A stretch of DNA of 15,362 nucleotides. It comes from UBA7662 sp041688385. GTDB lineage: Bacteria; Bacteroidota; Bacteroidia; UBA7662. Positions 6,495 to 12,932 of this stretch are shown here, one piece after another. Every line of letters starts with the position of its first letter. The stretch's first letter is position 1. The notes under the pieces are model-generated. The model did not search any database, was not told the origin of the DNA, and was given only the letters and a program-made list of their open reading frames with translations. The position numbers and the translations under genes were made by a program. The DNA lies in assembly GCA_041688385.1 (NCBI GenBank), contig JBDNIH010000005.1, positions 1 to 15,362 on the forward strand, given 5' to 3'.

Positions 6495-8717
6495 TTAATC
6501 AGGCTGGGAATCAAAACGACTCACTTTCAATACGCCGCGAACTTCCTTCAACTTACGCATCAGCGTTTCGAGATGTTTGGTATCGTTTACATACACCATA
6601 ATATCACCCTCGAACATGCCGTCGTTGGAAACTACGGAGATGGACCGCATATTGACTTTTAAATCGCCCGAAATAACAGTGGATATGCCGCTGATGATGC
6701 CGATATCGTCGAGTCCGGTGATGCGGATGCCGGCGAGGAAGCTGACTTCTGAGGCTTTGGTCCACTTGGCTTTTACTACACGGTAGCCGTATTTGGAGAG
6801 GAGCTGAACAGCGTTGGGACAGCTCACTCGGTGAATTTTGATGCCTTCGCTAACGGTTACAAATCCGAATATGTCGTCGCCTGAAATGGGATTGCAGCAA
6901 TGGGCGAGGGTATAGTCGATTTTGCTGAGTTTATCGTCGATGATAAGTAGGTCGTCGTTTTTATTGCTGTTCGACTTCACCAAATCCCCGAAATTCTGCT
7001 CATCGATGCGGGTTACGCGGCCCTGCTTTTTCTCTGGCTTGAGTAAATAGGACTTAACCTGAGCCAGATCTAGTTTTTCGATGGCGATGTAGTAGTATAG
7101 ATCCAGTACCGAATTTAACTTAAAATGGACAACGATTTTTTGGAGCACATCGTCGTTAAACCCAATTTTCCACTGCTTGAGTTTGCGTTGCAGTATGTCT
7201 TTGCCTAAATCAGAATTTTCTCTTTTCTGTTCTTTCAGGACTTGCTTTATTTTGTTTTTGGCTTTGGCAGAGGTTACAAAATTGAGCCAGTCCGATTTGG
7301 GCTTCTGAATATTGGAAGTGAGTATCTCTACCTGGTCGCCATTCAGTAGTTGGTAGCTGAGTGGCACAATTTTGTGGTTCACCTTGGCGCCGATACACTT
7401 CATACCAATATCGGTATGAATCTCAAAGGCAAAGTCGAGCGCGGTGGCGCCGGCTTGCAGTTTGATGAGATCACCTTTTGGGGTAAAGGCAAATAAATCT
7501 TTCGCATAGAGCTGAAGTTTGATGTTGTCCATAAACTCCAAGGCATTGGGCTCAGGGTTCTCAAGCACTTCCCGTATCCGTGTTAACCATTCGTCGAAGG
7601 CATTGTCACCAGTTTGGTCTTTGTATTTCCAGTGGGCAGCAAATCCTTTTTCGGCAATTTCATCCATGCGCCGACTCCGAATTTGTATTTCAACCCAACG
7701 TCCGCCGGGACCCATAACCGTGGTATGTAGCGATTCATAACCATTGGCTTTGGGGGTTGATACCCAATCCCGAAGCCGGTTGGGATTGGGCTGGTAGATG
7801 TCGGTTACAATGGAGTAAATGCGCCAAGAGTCGGGTTTTTCGAGCTCGGCCTGACTGTCGATGATAATACGGATAGCAAAAAGGTCATAGACTTCTTCGA
7901 ACTCGATACCCTGTTTTTTCATCTTATTCCAGATGCTGTTTATCGACTTCGGCCGGCCTTTAATTTCGAAGGTTAATCCGGTTTTGTCGAGTTCACTTTG
8001 TAGAGGAGCAATAAAGTCTTTTATAAAGCGATCACGTTTGGAGCGGGTTTCGCGCAATTTGCGGGAGATATCGCGGTAAACTTCGGCTTCGGTGAATTTG
8101 AGGGAGAGGTCTTCGAGCTCTGATTTAACCGCATACAATCCCAAACGATGGGCGAGGGGGGCAAACAAATAAGCGGTTTCGGAGGCGATTTTCAGCTGCT
8201 TCTCCTTAGGCATACTTTCCAGCGTACGCATATTATGCAGGCGGTCGGCAAGTTTAATAAGGATTACCCGTACATCATCGGCCAGGGTAAGTAACATTTT
8301 ACGGAAGTTCTCGGCTTGGTCGGAGCTATTGGTCGATTTGTGATAGAGCCCCGTGATTTTGGTCAAGCCGTCTATAATGCGAGCCACCACATTGCCGAAT
8401 TCCTTTTCTACTTGATCGAGGGTGATGTCGGTATCTTCAACCACGTCATGCAACAAAGCACATATGATTGAGGTGGTGCCCAGCCCGATTTCCTCTACGG
8501 CGATACGGGCTACTTCGAGGGGATGGTAAATGTAGGGCTCCCCCGATTTCCGGCGCATGTCTTTGTGGGCTTCTAGGGCAATGTCGAAGGCCAGCCGGAT
8601 GAGGCGTTTGTCGCCCTTTTTTAGAAAGGGTTTGCAAGCCCGCAGCAAGGCCCGGTAACGGCGTAAAATTTCCTTTCGTTCAGCTTCTTCTCTAGAAAGC
8701 TCTGGCACAATATCCAT
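6495..8717 (-). CDS. Bifunctional (p)ppGpp synthetase/hydrolase (RelA/SpoT family)
   Basis: Long RelA/SpoT homologue that makes and breaks the stringent-response alarmone (p)ppGpp; 740 residues is full length. The N-terminal HD hydrolase is intact: YHPLEVA (64-70), HDVVED (90-95), KLADRLHNM (155-163). The synthetase follows with GRPKSINSIWNKM (254-266), VYDLFAIRI (276-284), RLRDWVSTPKANGYESLHTT (314-333) and WVEIQIRS (341-348). The TGS domain is at 405-467 (AFTPKGDLIKL, GATALDFAFEIHT). A conserved-Cys region follows at 600-640 (HCCNPISGDDIFGFV, then HRVSCPN). A C-terminal ACT domain covers 661-735. The intact HDxxED motif predicts hydrolase activity, so this is a Rel/SpoT-type rather than a RelA-only enzyme. 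It heads the minus-strand series Rel, Fur-like, purA, pabB. The upstream DNA is the unusual repeat-rich region at 8766-9082. Confidence 0.95.
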   Translation of the reverse strand: MDIVPELSREEAERKEILRRYRALLRACKPFLKKGDKRLIRLAFDIALEAHKDMRRKSGEPYIYHPLEVARIAVEEIGLGTTSIICALLHDVVEDTDITLDQVEKEFGNVVARIIDGLTKITGLYHKSTNSSDQAENFRKMLLTLADDVRVILIKLADRLHNMRTLESMPKEKQLKIASETAYLFAPLAHRLGLYAVKSELEDLSLKFTEAEVYRDISRKLRETRSKRDRFIKDFIAPLQSELDKTGLTFEIKGRPKSINSIWNKMKKQGIEFEEVYDLFAIRIIIDSQAELEKPDSWRIYSIVTDIYQPNPNRLRDWVSTPKANGYESLHTTVMGPGGRWVEIQIRSRRMDEIAEKGFAAHWKYKDQTGDNAFDEWLTRIREVLENPEPNALEFMDNIKLQLYAKDLFAFTPKGDLIKLQAGATALDFAFEIHTDIGMKCIGAKVNHKIVPLSYQLLNGDQVEILTSNIQKPKSDWLNFVTSAKAKNKIKQVLKEQKRENSDLGKDILQRKLKQWKIGFNDDVLQKIVVHFKLNSVLDLYYYIAIEKLDLAQVKSYLLKPEKKQGRVTRIDEQNFGDLVKSNSNKNDDLLIIDDKLSKIDYTLAHCCNPISGDDIFGFVTVSEGIKIHRVSCPNAVQLLSKYGYRVVKAKWTKASEVSFLAGIRITGLDDIGIISGISTVISGDLKVNMRSISVVSNDGMFEGDIMVYVNDTKHLETLMRKLKEVRGVLKVSRFDSQPD

Positions 8718-8777
8718 ACTAATAAAAACAGCGGTGAAGCTTTAAAATTAGGGAAAAACGCGGTGAATTATTGCGTT

Positions 8778-8793
8778 TAGTTCGCTCGAACTA
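8778..8793. repeat. 16-bp palindrome upstream of the rel gene, operator-like
   Basis: TAGTTCG, CT, CGAACTA: two 7-bp arms around two bases, directly inside the left end of the 8766-9082 region and 60-76 bases upstream of the rel start codon. It is symmetrical enough to be a dimeric regulator site, or could fold as a 6-bp stem with a 4-base loop. No regulator is identified. Confidence 0.4.
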
Positions 8794-8874
8794 TTACTGC
8801 ACGTTTCATTTTTTTTGGAAGGATCAGCTGGTTATAAGATGTCAAGTTTAAAAGGTAAAAGGTTGTTTCTGGTT

Positions 8875-8927
8875 GTTGGGGTTTTAGTTGAGAGAAATAG
8901 CCAGCCTGTCGGCTTACGGATAGCCAG
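8875..8927 (+). repeat. Direct repeat copy 1 (53 bp)
   Basis: This copy shares about 44 of 53 bases with 8962-9014 in ungapped alignment. The layout in both is GTTGGG, nine mixed bases, the identical 15-mer GAGAGAAATAGCCAG (here 8890-8904), exactly 16 less conserved bases, then TAGCCAG (8921-8927). The repeat period is 87 bp. Confidence 0.75.
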
Positions 8928-8961
8928 TGGGGATTTGCATTTTTTTGCGGTTTTCCGAGAA

Positions 8962-9014
8962 GTTGGGTTCTTCGTCGAGAGAAATAGCCAGTCCGCCGGC
9001 TGACGGCTAGCCAG
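8962..9014 (+). repeat. Direct repeat copy 2 (53 bp)
   Basis: Second copy of the unit at 8875-8927: the identical GAGAGAAATAGCCAG lies at 8977-8991, again followed by 16 bases and TAGCCAG (9008-9014). The middle segment differs at five of 16 positions between copies, while the flanking motifs are invariant. A T-run (9015-9020) follows. Confidence 0.75.
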
Positions 9015-9040
9015 TTTTTTCCCGTTAGTGTTATCTCACT

Positions 9041-9068
9041 TGGCTATTTGGTGCAACTGGCTATTTGG
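9041..9068 (+). repeat. Two TGGCTATTTGG repeats, 17-bp period, inverted relative to the AAATAGCCAG copies
   Basis: TGGCTATTTGG occurs at 9041-9051 and 9058-9068. Each is complementary to the AAATAGCCA cores at 8895 and 8982, so the interval can form nested stems. A degenerate third copy, TGGCCATTT, is at 9082-9090. Confidence 0.6.
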
Positions 9069-9115
9069 GTAACGCAATAATTGGCCATTTTTACCAGCGC
9101 AGCTAACTAGAAGTG

Positions 9116-9147
9116 TTTGTGATTCACATCATTTAAATGTACCTTTG
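9116..9147 (+). promoter_or_regulatory. Promoter of tRNA-Leu
   Basis: TTTG at 9116-9119 and TACCTTTG at 9140-9147 are both perfect matches to the Bacteroidota -33 and -7 elements, separated by exactly 20 bases. Initiation near 9153 would leave a leader of about 24 bases before the mature tRNA at 9177. The promoter lies just outside the right inverted repeat of the neighbouring element. Confidence 0.75.
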
Positions 9148-9176
9148 CGCTCCCGTGACAGAAGGTCGCGGAGTTA

Positions 9177-9258
9177 GCGGATGTGGCGAAATTGGTAGAC
9201 GTGCCAGACTTAGGATCTGGTGCCGCAAGGTGTGTGGGTTCGAGTCCCTCCATCCGCA
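9177..9258 (+). tRNA. tRNA-Leu (anticodon UAG)
   Basis: An 82-base class II tRNA reading CUA and CUG (CUN) leucine codons. The acceptor GCGGATG (9177-9183) pairs with CATCCGC (9251-9257), with discriminator A at 9258; CCA is not encoded. The D-loop has AAATTGGTAGA. The anticodon stem CCAGA/TCTGG encloses loop CTTAGGA, giving anticodon TAG at 9211-9213. A long variable arm (9221-9233, GCC-GCAA-GGT) is typical of tRNA-Leu. The T-arm is GTGGG-TTCGAGT-CCCTC, in which the second pair is a T-T mismatch (9235/9249). A T-rich stretch follows (CTTTTTATTTTC), then the 8-bp repeat array. Confidence 0.96.
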
Positions 9259-9269
9259 CTTTTTATTTT

Positions 9270-9397
9270 CTAAGGTTCTAAGGTTCTAAGGTTCTAAGTT
9301 GCTAAGTTGCTAAGGTTCTAAGTTGCTAAGTTGCTAAGTTGCTAAGTTGCTAAGGTGCTAAGGTGCTAAGGTGCTAAGGTGCTAAGGTGCTAAGGTG
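9270..9397 (+). repeat. Tandem array of sixteen 8-bp CTAAGKTK units
   Basis: The array has 128 bases in perfect 8-bp register with no indels. The unit words occur in blocks: CTAAGGTT x3, CTAAGTTG x2, CTAAGGTT x1, CTAAGTTG x4, CTAAGGTG x6. It starts 12 bases after the tRNA-Leu and ends 230 bases before the trigger factor start. Because 8 is not a multiple of 3 and the unit contains TAA, it is not coding. The block pattern points to slippage or unequal exchange that amplified successive variants. No protein or RNA role can be assigned from sequence. Confidence 0.95.
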
Positions 9398-9627
9398 CTG
9401 CACAAATTCAGCTAAATTACGATAAGCAATTATTTGAATGAGCAAAAATGAAAATAACTGCATCTTCGAATTTGGGCGTTTCGAACGCTGACCAAACCAT
9501 AGGGCAAAACGCCATTTATCCCAGCCCAACTTTATACCCCTAGAACTTTATCACTTTTACAACAACATCAGCCAGCGAGCAGCATAATTACCTCATCAAG
9601 AATAAGCACTTCATAAAAGCATTCGTC
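9398..9627. other. Gene-free leader upstream of tig
   Basis: Between the octamer array and tig I see no supported gene. GGCGTTT (9475-9481) can pair with AAACGCC, and GCGTT-TCG-AACGC (9476-9488) forms a small alternative hairpin. A 17-codon frame at 9438-9491 runs through the same hairpin and is not credible on its own. No clear TTG/TAnnTTTG promoter was found, so the tig start site is unresolved. Confidence 0.4.
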
Positions 9628-10989
9628 GTGAACATTACCGCAGAAAAAATCAGTAAACTCGAAAACAAAGTCATTCTCCAACTGGAGCCAGCCGACTATT
9701 CCGCCAAATTTGAAGAAGCCCTAAAAGACTATCGCCGCAAGGTGAGTATGCCTGGTTTCCGTAAAGGAATGGTGCCTGCTGGCTTGGTGAAAAAAATGTA
9801 CGGTAAAGCCTTGTTGTACGAAGAACTCAACAAACTCGTCCAGGAGCAAGTGGATACTTTTTTGAAAGAACAAGCCCTAGAAATTTTTGCTCAGCCAGTT
9901 CCAGAAGAAGGACACGATCCTTTTGAAGGAGGCATAGAAGACGCCACCGCTTTTACTTTTCGCTTCGACATAGGTTTGAAACCCGAGGTCGTGACAAATA
10001 TCCCAACGAAATCATTCGTGAAATACGCGGTTGAGCCCGATCAAAATCTGCTCACCAACTATACCAATGACCTACGCAAACGGTACTATACCAATGCATA
10101 TCCCGAAACTTCAGAAGCCGGCGATAATGTATTTTTGCGCCTCAAAGAACTCGACCAAAACGGCGAGATCAAACAAGGTGGCGTGGTTACCGTTAGTTTG
10201 GTAAAACTTGCCGATATCGCTGATAGCCAATTGCAGGCTGAACTCACGGGCATTGCCAAAGACTACACTACCCGCAACCAACTCAGCGCCATCTTTGGTA
10301 ACGATCCAGAGAAAATTGCTGCTGGCATAAAAAAATCAGTCGAAGAGCTTAATGCGATCAACCCGCATTTCGAAATCACGGCAAGTAACATCATGCGTGA
10401 CGGCCTAGCTGACATGAATACCGACTTTTTCCGTCAGGTGTTTGGCAATGAGGAAATCGATACCGAAGAAGCGTTCAATGATCGAATCAAGCTTGAGCTG
10501 GGGCGTGGTTTGCAAGCCGATGCCGAACGTTTGTTGCGTAACGATTTGATGGAAGCCCTTTTGGATGCCGAAAATATAGAGTTGCCAGATGCTTTCCTGA
10601 AACGTTGGTTGAAAACCGCAACCGAAAATCCAATCGACGAAAACACACTCGAAAGTCAGTATCCGGAATACGCCAAACAACTGCGCCGCGATTTGATTAT
10701 CGACACCATTTTGAAAGAAAACAAACTGGAGATTGATTCAGAAGAAATCATGAACGAGGCCCGCAGTTTATTGTACCGTCAGTTTTCTAGCTACGGCATA
10801 CCTATCGAAGAAAAGGATTTGAACAAATATGCGCTCGACTATCTCCGCAAAGACGATAATTACGCCAACCTATATTATTCGGTAAAATTCCGCAAAGTAG
10901 AGGACCACGTGCGTGAATTGATAAAAATTGATGAGAAGTCGATATCCTATGCCGATTTTGAGAAACTAACGCAGAAAAAATCTGTTTAA
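9628..10989 (+). CDS. tig: Trigger factor (ribosome-associated chaperone)
   Basis: Chaperone that docks at the ribosomal tunnel exit through protein L23 and shields nascent chains. It has 453 residues. The N-terminal ribosome-binding domain is clear, with MPGFRKGMVPAGLVKKMYGK at 41-60. The Phe44-Arg45-Lys46 signature sits at the same numbering as in E. coli. The middle part (about 150-245), where a PPIase domain is expected, is divergent. The C-terminal helical chaperone domain (about 260-440) is recognisable as DLMEALLDAENIELPDAFLKRW and RRDLIIDTILKENKLEI. The start is GTG, since the N-terminus MNITAEKISKLENKV is the canonical one and no in-frame ATG lies close upstream; no Shine-Dalgarno is visible. 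It starts the tig-clpP-clpX operon; clpP begins 19 bases downstream. Confidence 0.93.
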   Translation: MNITAEKISKLENKVILQLEPADYSAKFEEALKDYRRKVSMPGFRKGMVPAGLVKKMYGKALLYEELNKLVQEQVDTFLKEQALEIFAQPVPEEGHDPFEGGIEDATAFTFRFDIGLKPEVVTNIPTKSFVKYAVEPDQNLLTNYTNDLRKRYYTNAYPETSEAGDNVFLRLKELDQNGEIKQGGVVTVSLVKLADIADSQLQAELTGIAKDYTTRNQLSAIFGNDPEKIAAGIKKSVEELNAINPHFEITASNIMRDGLADMNTDFFRQVFGNEEIDTEEAFNDRIKLELGRGLQADAERLLRNDLMEALLDAENIELPDAFLKRWLKTATENPIDENTLESQYPEYAKQLRRDLIIDTILKENKLEIDSEEIMNEARSLLYRQFSSYGIPIEEKDLNKYALDYLRKDDNYANLYYSVKFRKVEDHVRELIKIDEKSISYADFEKLTQKKSV

Positions 10990-11008
10990 CTACAGCAAAG
11001 AGCAAACT

Positions 11009-11695
11009 ATGGATTTTGGAACTGAATTTCGCAAATACGCCGTCAAACATTTAGGTCAAAACGGCAATACCCTCGACAGCTACACCCGCCACCAGGTCAG
11101 CAACCTCACGCCTTACATCATTGAAGAGCGCCCCATGAATGTGGCCTCTATGGATGTATTCTCTCGTTTGATGATGGACCGTATCATTTTTATGGGTGTA
11201 CCAATAAATGATGAAGTTGCTAATATTATCCAAGCACAATTGCTGTTTTTAGATTCAGTAGACAGCGGCCGGGATGTTCAGATTTACATCAACAGTCCAG
11301 GTGGTTCGGTTTACGCAGGCTTAGGTATTTATGATACCATGCAGTTTGTAAGCGCTGAAGTATCTACGATTTGTACCGGTATGGCGGCTTCTATGGCAGC
11401 TGTATTGATGTGTGCTGGTGAAAAAGGCAAGCGCACCGCACTAAAACATAGCCGCGTCATGATTCACCAGCCAATGAGCGGGGTGCAAGGTCAGGTGTCG
11501 GACATGGAAATTACCTTAAAAGAAACCCTGAAATTGCGCGATGAGTTGTATACTATCATTGCCGACCACAGCGGTCAGACTTTTGAGAAAATTATGGCCG
11601 ACAGTGATCGCGATTATTGGATGACCGCCGAAGAAGCCAAAGCCTACGGTATGATCGACGATATACTCGTGCGTTCACCGAAGAAAAAAGGATAA
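11009..11695 (+). CDS. clpP: ATP-dependent Clp protease proteolytic subunit
   Basis: Serine protease subunit that forms the tetradecameric ClpP chamber and degrades proteins unfolded by ClpX. It has 228 residues. The core begins near residue 35 with YIIEERP and FSRLMMDRIIFMG. YINSPGGSVYAGLGIYDTMQ (93-112) is the substrate-binding strand. The catalytic triad is Ser128 (TGMAASMAAV), His153 (MIHQPMSG) and Asp202 (DSDRDYWM), with the same 25 and 49 residue spacings as in E. coli ClpP. The N-terminus is about 17 residues longer than that of E. coli ClpP up to the active Ser, and probably contains a propeptide. The stop is separated by one base from the clpX ATG, so the two subunits of one machine are coupled in translation. 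Confidence 0.97.
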   Translation: MDFGTEFRKYAVKHLGQNGNTLDSYTRHQVSNLTPYIIEERPMNVASMDVFSRLMMDRIIFMGVPINDEVANIIQAQLLFLDSVDSGRDVQIYINSPGGSVYAGLGIYDTMQFVSAEVSTICTGMAASMAAVLMCAGEKGKRTALKHSRVMIHQPMSGVQGQVSDMEITLKETLKLRDELYTIIADHSGQTFEKIMADSDRDYWMTAEEAKAYGMIDDILVRSPKKKG

Positions 11696-11696
11696 A

Positions 11697-12932
11697 ATGG
11701 CAAAACAGAAATTACATTGTTCCTTTTGTGGCAAAGACAAGGACCAAACCCGCATTTTAGTGGCAGGTTTGGAAGGCCATATCTGTGAAAGTTGTATTGA
11801 GCAGGCGAGTACCATCATGAATGAAGAAGCCAGCGACGCTGTTAGTCCGGTCAAAACCTTTAAAAATTACAAAGCACAAAAGCCACAGTTCATCAAGGAC
11901 TACTTAGATACCTATGTTATTGGTCAGGATGCAGCCAAAAAAACGATAGCTGTTGCAGTCTACAACCACTACAAACGCATCAACCAACAGCTGGAGCAGG
12001 AAGTTGAGATTGAAAAGTCGAATATCATACTCGTAGGAGAAACCGGTACCGGTAAAACGCTTATCGCACGTACCATTGCACGGCAGTTGAATGTGCCTTT
12101 TTGTATTGCCGATGCCACGGTGTTTACCGAAGCAGGTTATGTTGGCGAAGATGTAGAGAGTATACTTAGTCGTTTGCTTCAAGCTGCCGATTACGATGTA
12201 AAAGCGGCAGAGCGTGGCATTGTTTATCTCGACGAAATTGATAAGATTGCGCGCAAAAGCGATAACCCATCCATAACAAGGGATGTTTCGGGCGAAGGAG
12301 TACAACAAGCGCTGCTGAAAATGCTCGAAGGCACGGTAGTAAACGTTCCACCCCAAGGCGGACGCAAACATCCGGAGCAGAAGTTCATTCAGGTCGATAC
12401 CAGCAACATCCTTTTTATTTGTGGTGGTGCCTTCGACGGCGTTGAGAAAATCATCGCCCGTCGGGTGAAGCTAAATGCTATAGGTTACGGTATTGAGCAA
12501 CGTGATAAATTCGATAAAGAAAATTTATTGCAGTATGTACAGCCCAACGATCTAAAACAATTCGGCTTGATACCGGAGTTATTGGGCCGTTTGCCGGTAG
12601 TGTCTTACCTTAATCCACTCGACAAGCCTACGTTGCGCGCCATACTCACCGTTCCAAAAAACGCCCTTTTTCGCCAGTACGAAAAGTTGTTTGAATTTGA
12701 GGGCATTCGCTTAGAGATTTCGGAACCGGTACTCGATTTTATTGTCGACAAAGCGATGGAATATAAGCTTGGTGCACGCGGACTGCGCTCTATTTGTGAG
12801 GTAATACTCAACGAAGCCATGTTCGAGTTGCCAACTGCCGATCCAAAGCCTGAAGTATATCGTCTGGAATTGGAATATGCTGTTAGTCAGTTTGAGCGGT
12901 CTACGATTAGCAAGCTCAAAGCTGTTAGCTGA
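11697..12932 (+). CDS. clpX: ATP-dependent Clp protease ATP-binding subunit ClpX
   Basis: AAA+ unfoldase that recognises substrates and threads them into ClpP. It has 411 residues. The N-terminal zinc-binding domain has Cys8, Cys11, Cys30 and Cys33 (CSFC...CESC). Walker A is GETGTGKT (114-121), where many ClpX proteins have GPTGSGKT. Walker B is IVYLDEID (175-182) and pore loop 1 is GYVG (147-150). The RKH region is GGRKHP (221-226), followed by LIPELLGRLP with arginine-finger Arg298 and sensor 2 GARGLR (359-364). The ClpP-docking tripeptide, IGF in E. coli, reads IGY here (262-264). It starts one base after clpP. Its last 8 bases overlap the end of the convergent PLP-enzyme gene. Confidence 0.97.
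   Translation: MAKQKLHCSFCGKDKDQTRILVAGLEGHICESCIEQASTIMNEEASDAVSPVKTFKNYKAQKPQFIKDYLDTYVIGQDAAKKTIAVAVYNHYKRINQQLEQEVEIEKSNIILVGETGTGKTLIARTIARQLNVPFCIADATVFTEAGYVGEDVESILSRLLQAADYDVKAAERGIVYLDEIDKIARKSDNPSITRDVSGEGVQQALLKMLEGTVVNVPPQGGRKHPEQKFIQVDTSNILFICGGAFDGVEKIIARRVKLNAIGYGIEQRDKFDKENLLQYVQPNDLKQFGLIPELLGRLPVVSYLNPLDKPTLRAILTVPKNALFRQYEKLFEFEGIRLEISEPVLDFIVDKAMEYKLGARGLRSICEVILNEAMFELPTADPKPEVYRLELEYAVSQFERSTISKLKAVS

Larger units (their letters stand above)
8766..9082. repeat. 317-bp region bounded by a perfect 12-bp inverted repeat; possible MITE-like element
   Basis: AATTATTGCGTT at 8766-8777 is the exact reverse complement of AACGCAATAATT at 9071-9082. Inside are two direct AAATAGCCAG copies (8895-8904, 8982-8991), two further TAGCCAG (8921-8927, 9008-9014) and two opposite-orientation TGGCTATTTGG copies (9041-9051, 9058-9068). 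AAATAGCCAGT at 8982-8992 pairs over 11 bp with 9056-9066, nested inside the outer repeat. There is no transposase. A palindromic AATT lies at both ends and could be a 4-bp target duplication around an 8-bp inner terminal repeat (ATTGCGTT/AACGCAAT); this is conjecture. A structured untranslated RNA is the alternative. Confidence 0.45.
8718..9115. other. Gene-free repeat-rich interval between the rel gene and the tRNA promoter
   Basis: I find no gene here. A 62-codon open frame at 8815-9003 has no homology I recognise, and its codons simply run through the direct repeats. The interval contains a bounding 12-bp inverted repeat, a 16-bp palindrome and two 53-bp direct repeats, listed separately. 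It should also hold the rel promoter (minus strand), but no good TTG/TAnnTTTG pair is visible; the nearest candidate is TAATTTTA on the minus strand at 8743-8750, without a -33 partner. Confidence 0.6.

Noticed and set aside
8815..9003. 62-codon open frame in the repeat-rich interval upstream of tRNA-Leu
   Set aside because: No recognisable homology; it contains the two direct DNA repeats and ends inside the second. No ribosome binding site or promoter supports it.
9270..9397. CRISPR-like array
   Set aside because: Units are 8 bp and contiguous, without spacers, and there are no cas genes. It is a microsatellite.
9438..9491. 17-codon frame upstream of tig as a leader peptide
   Set aside because: No run of regulatory codons, no ribosome binding site and no clear attenuator structure; such short frames are expected by chance.
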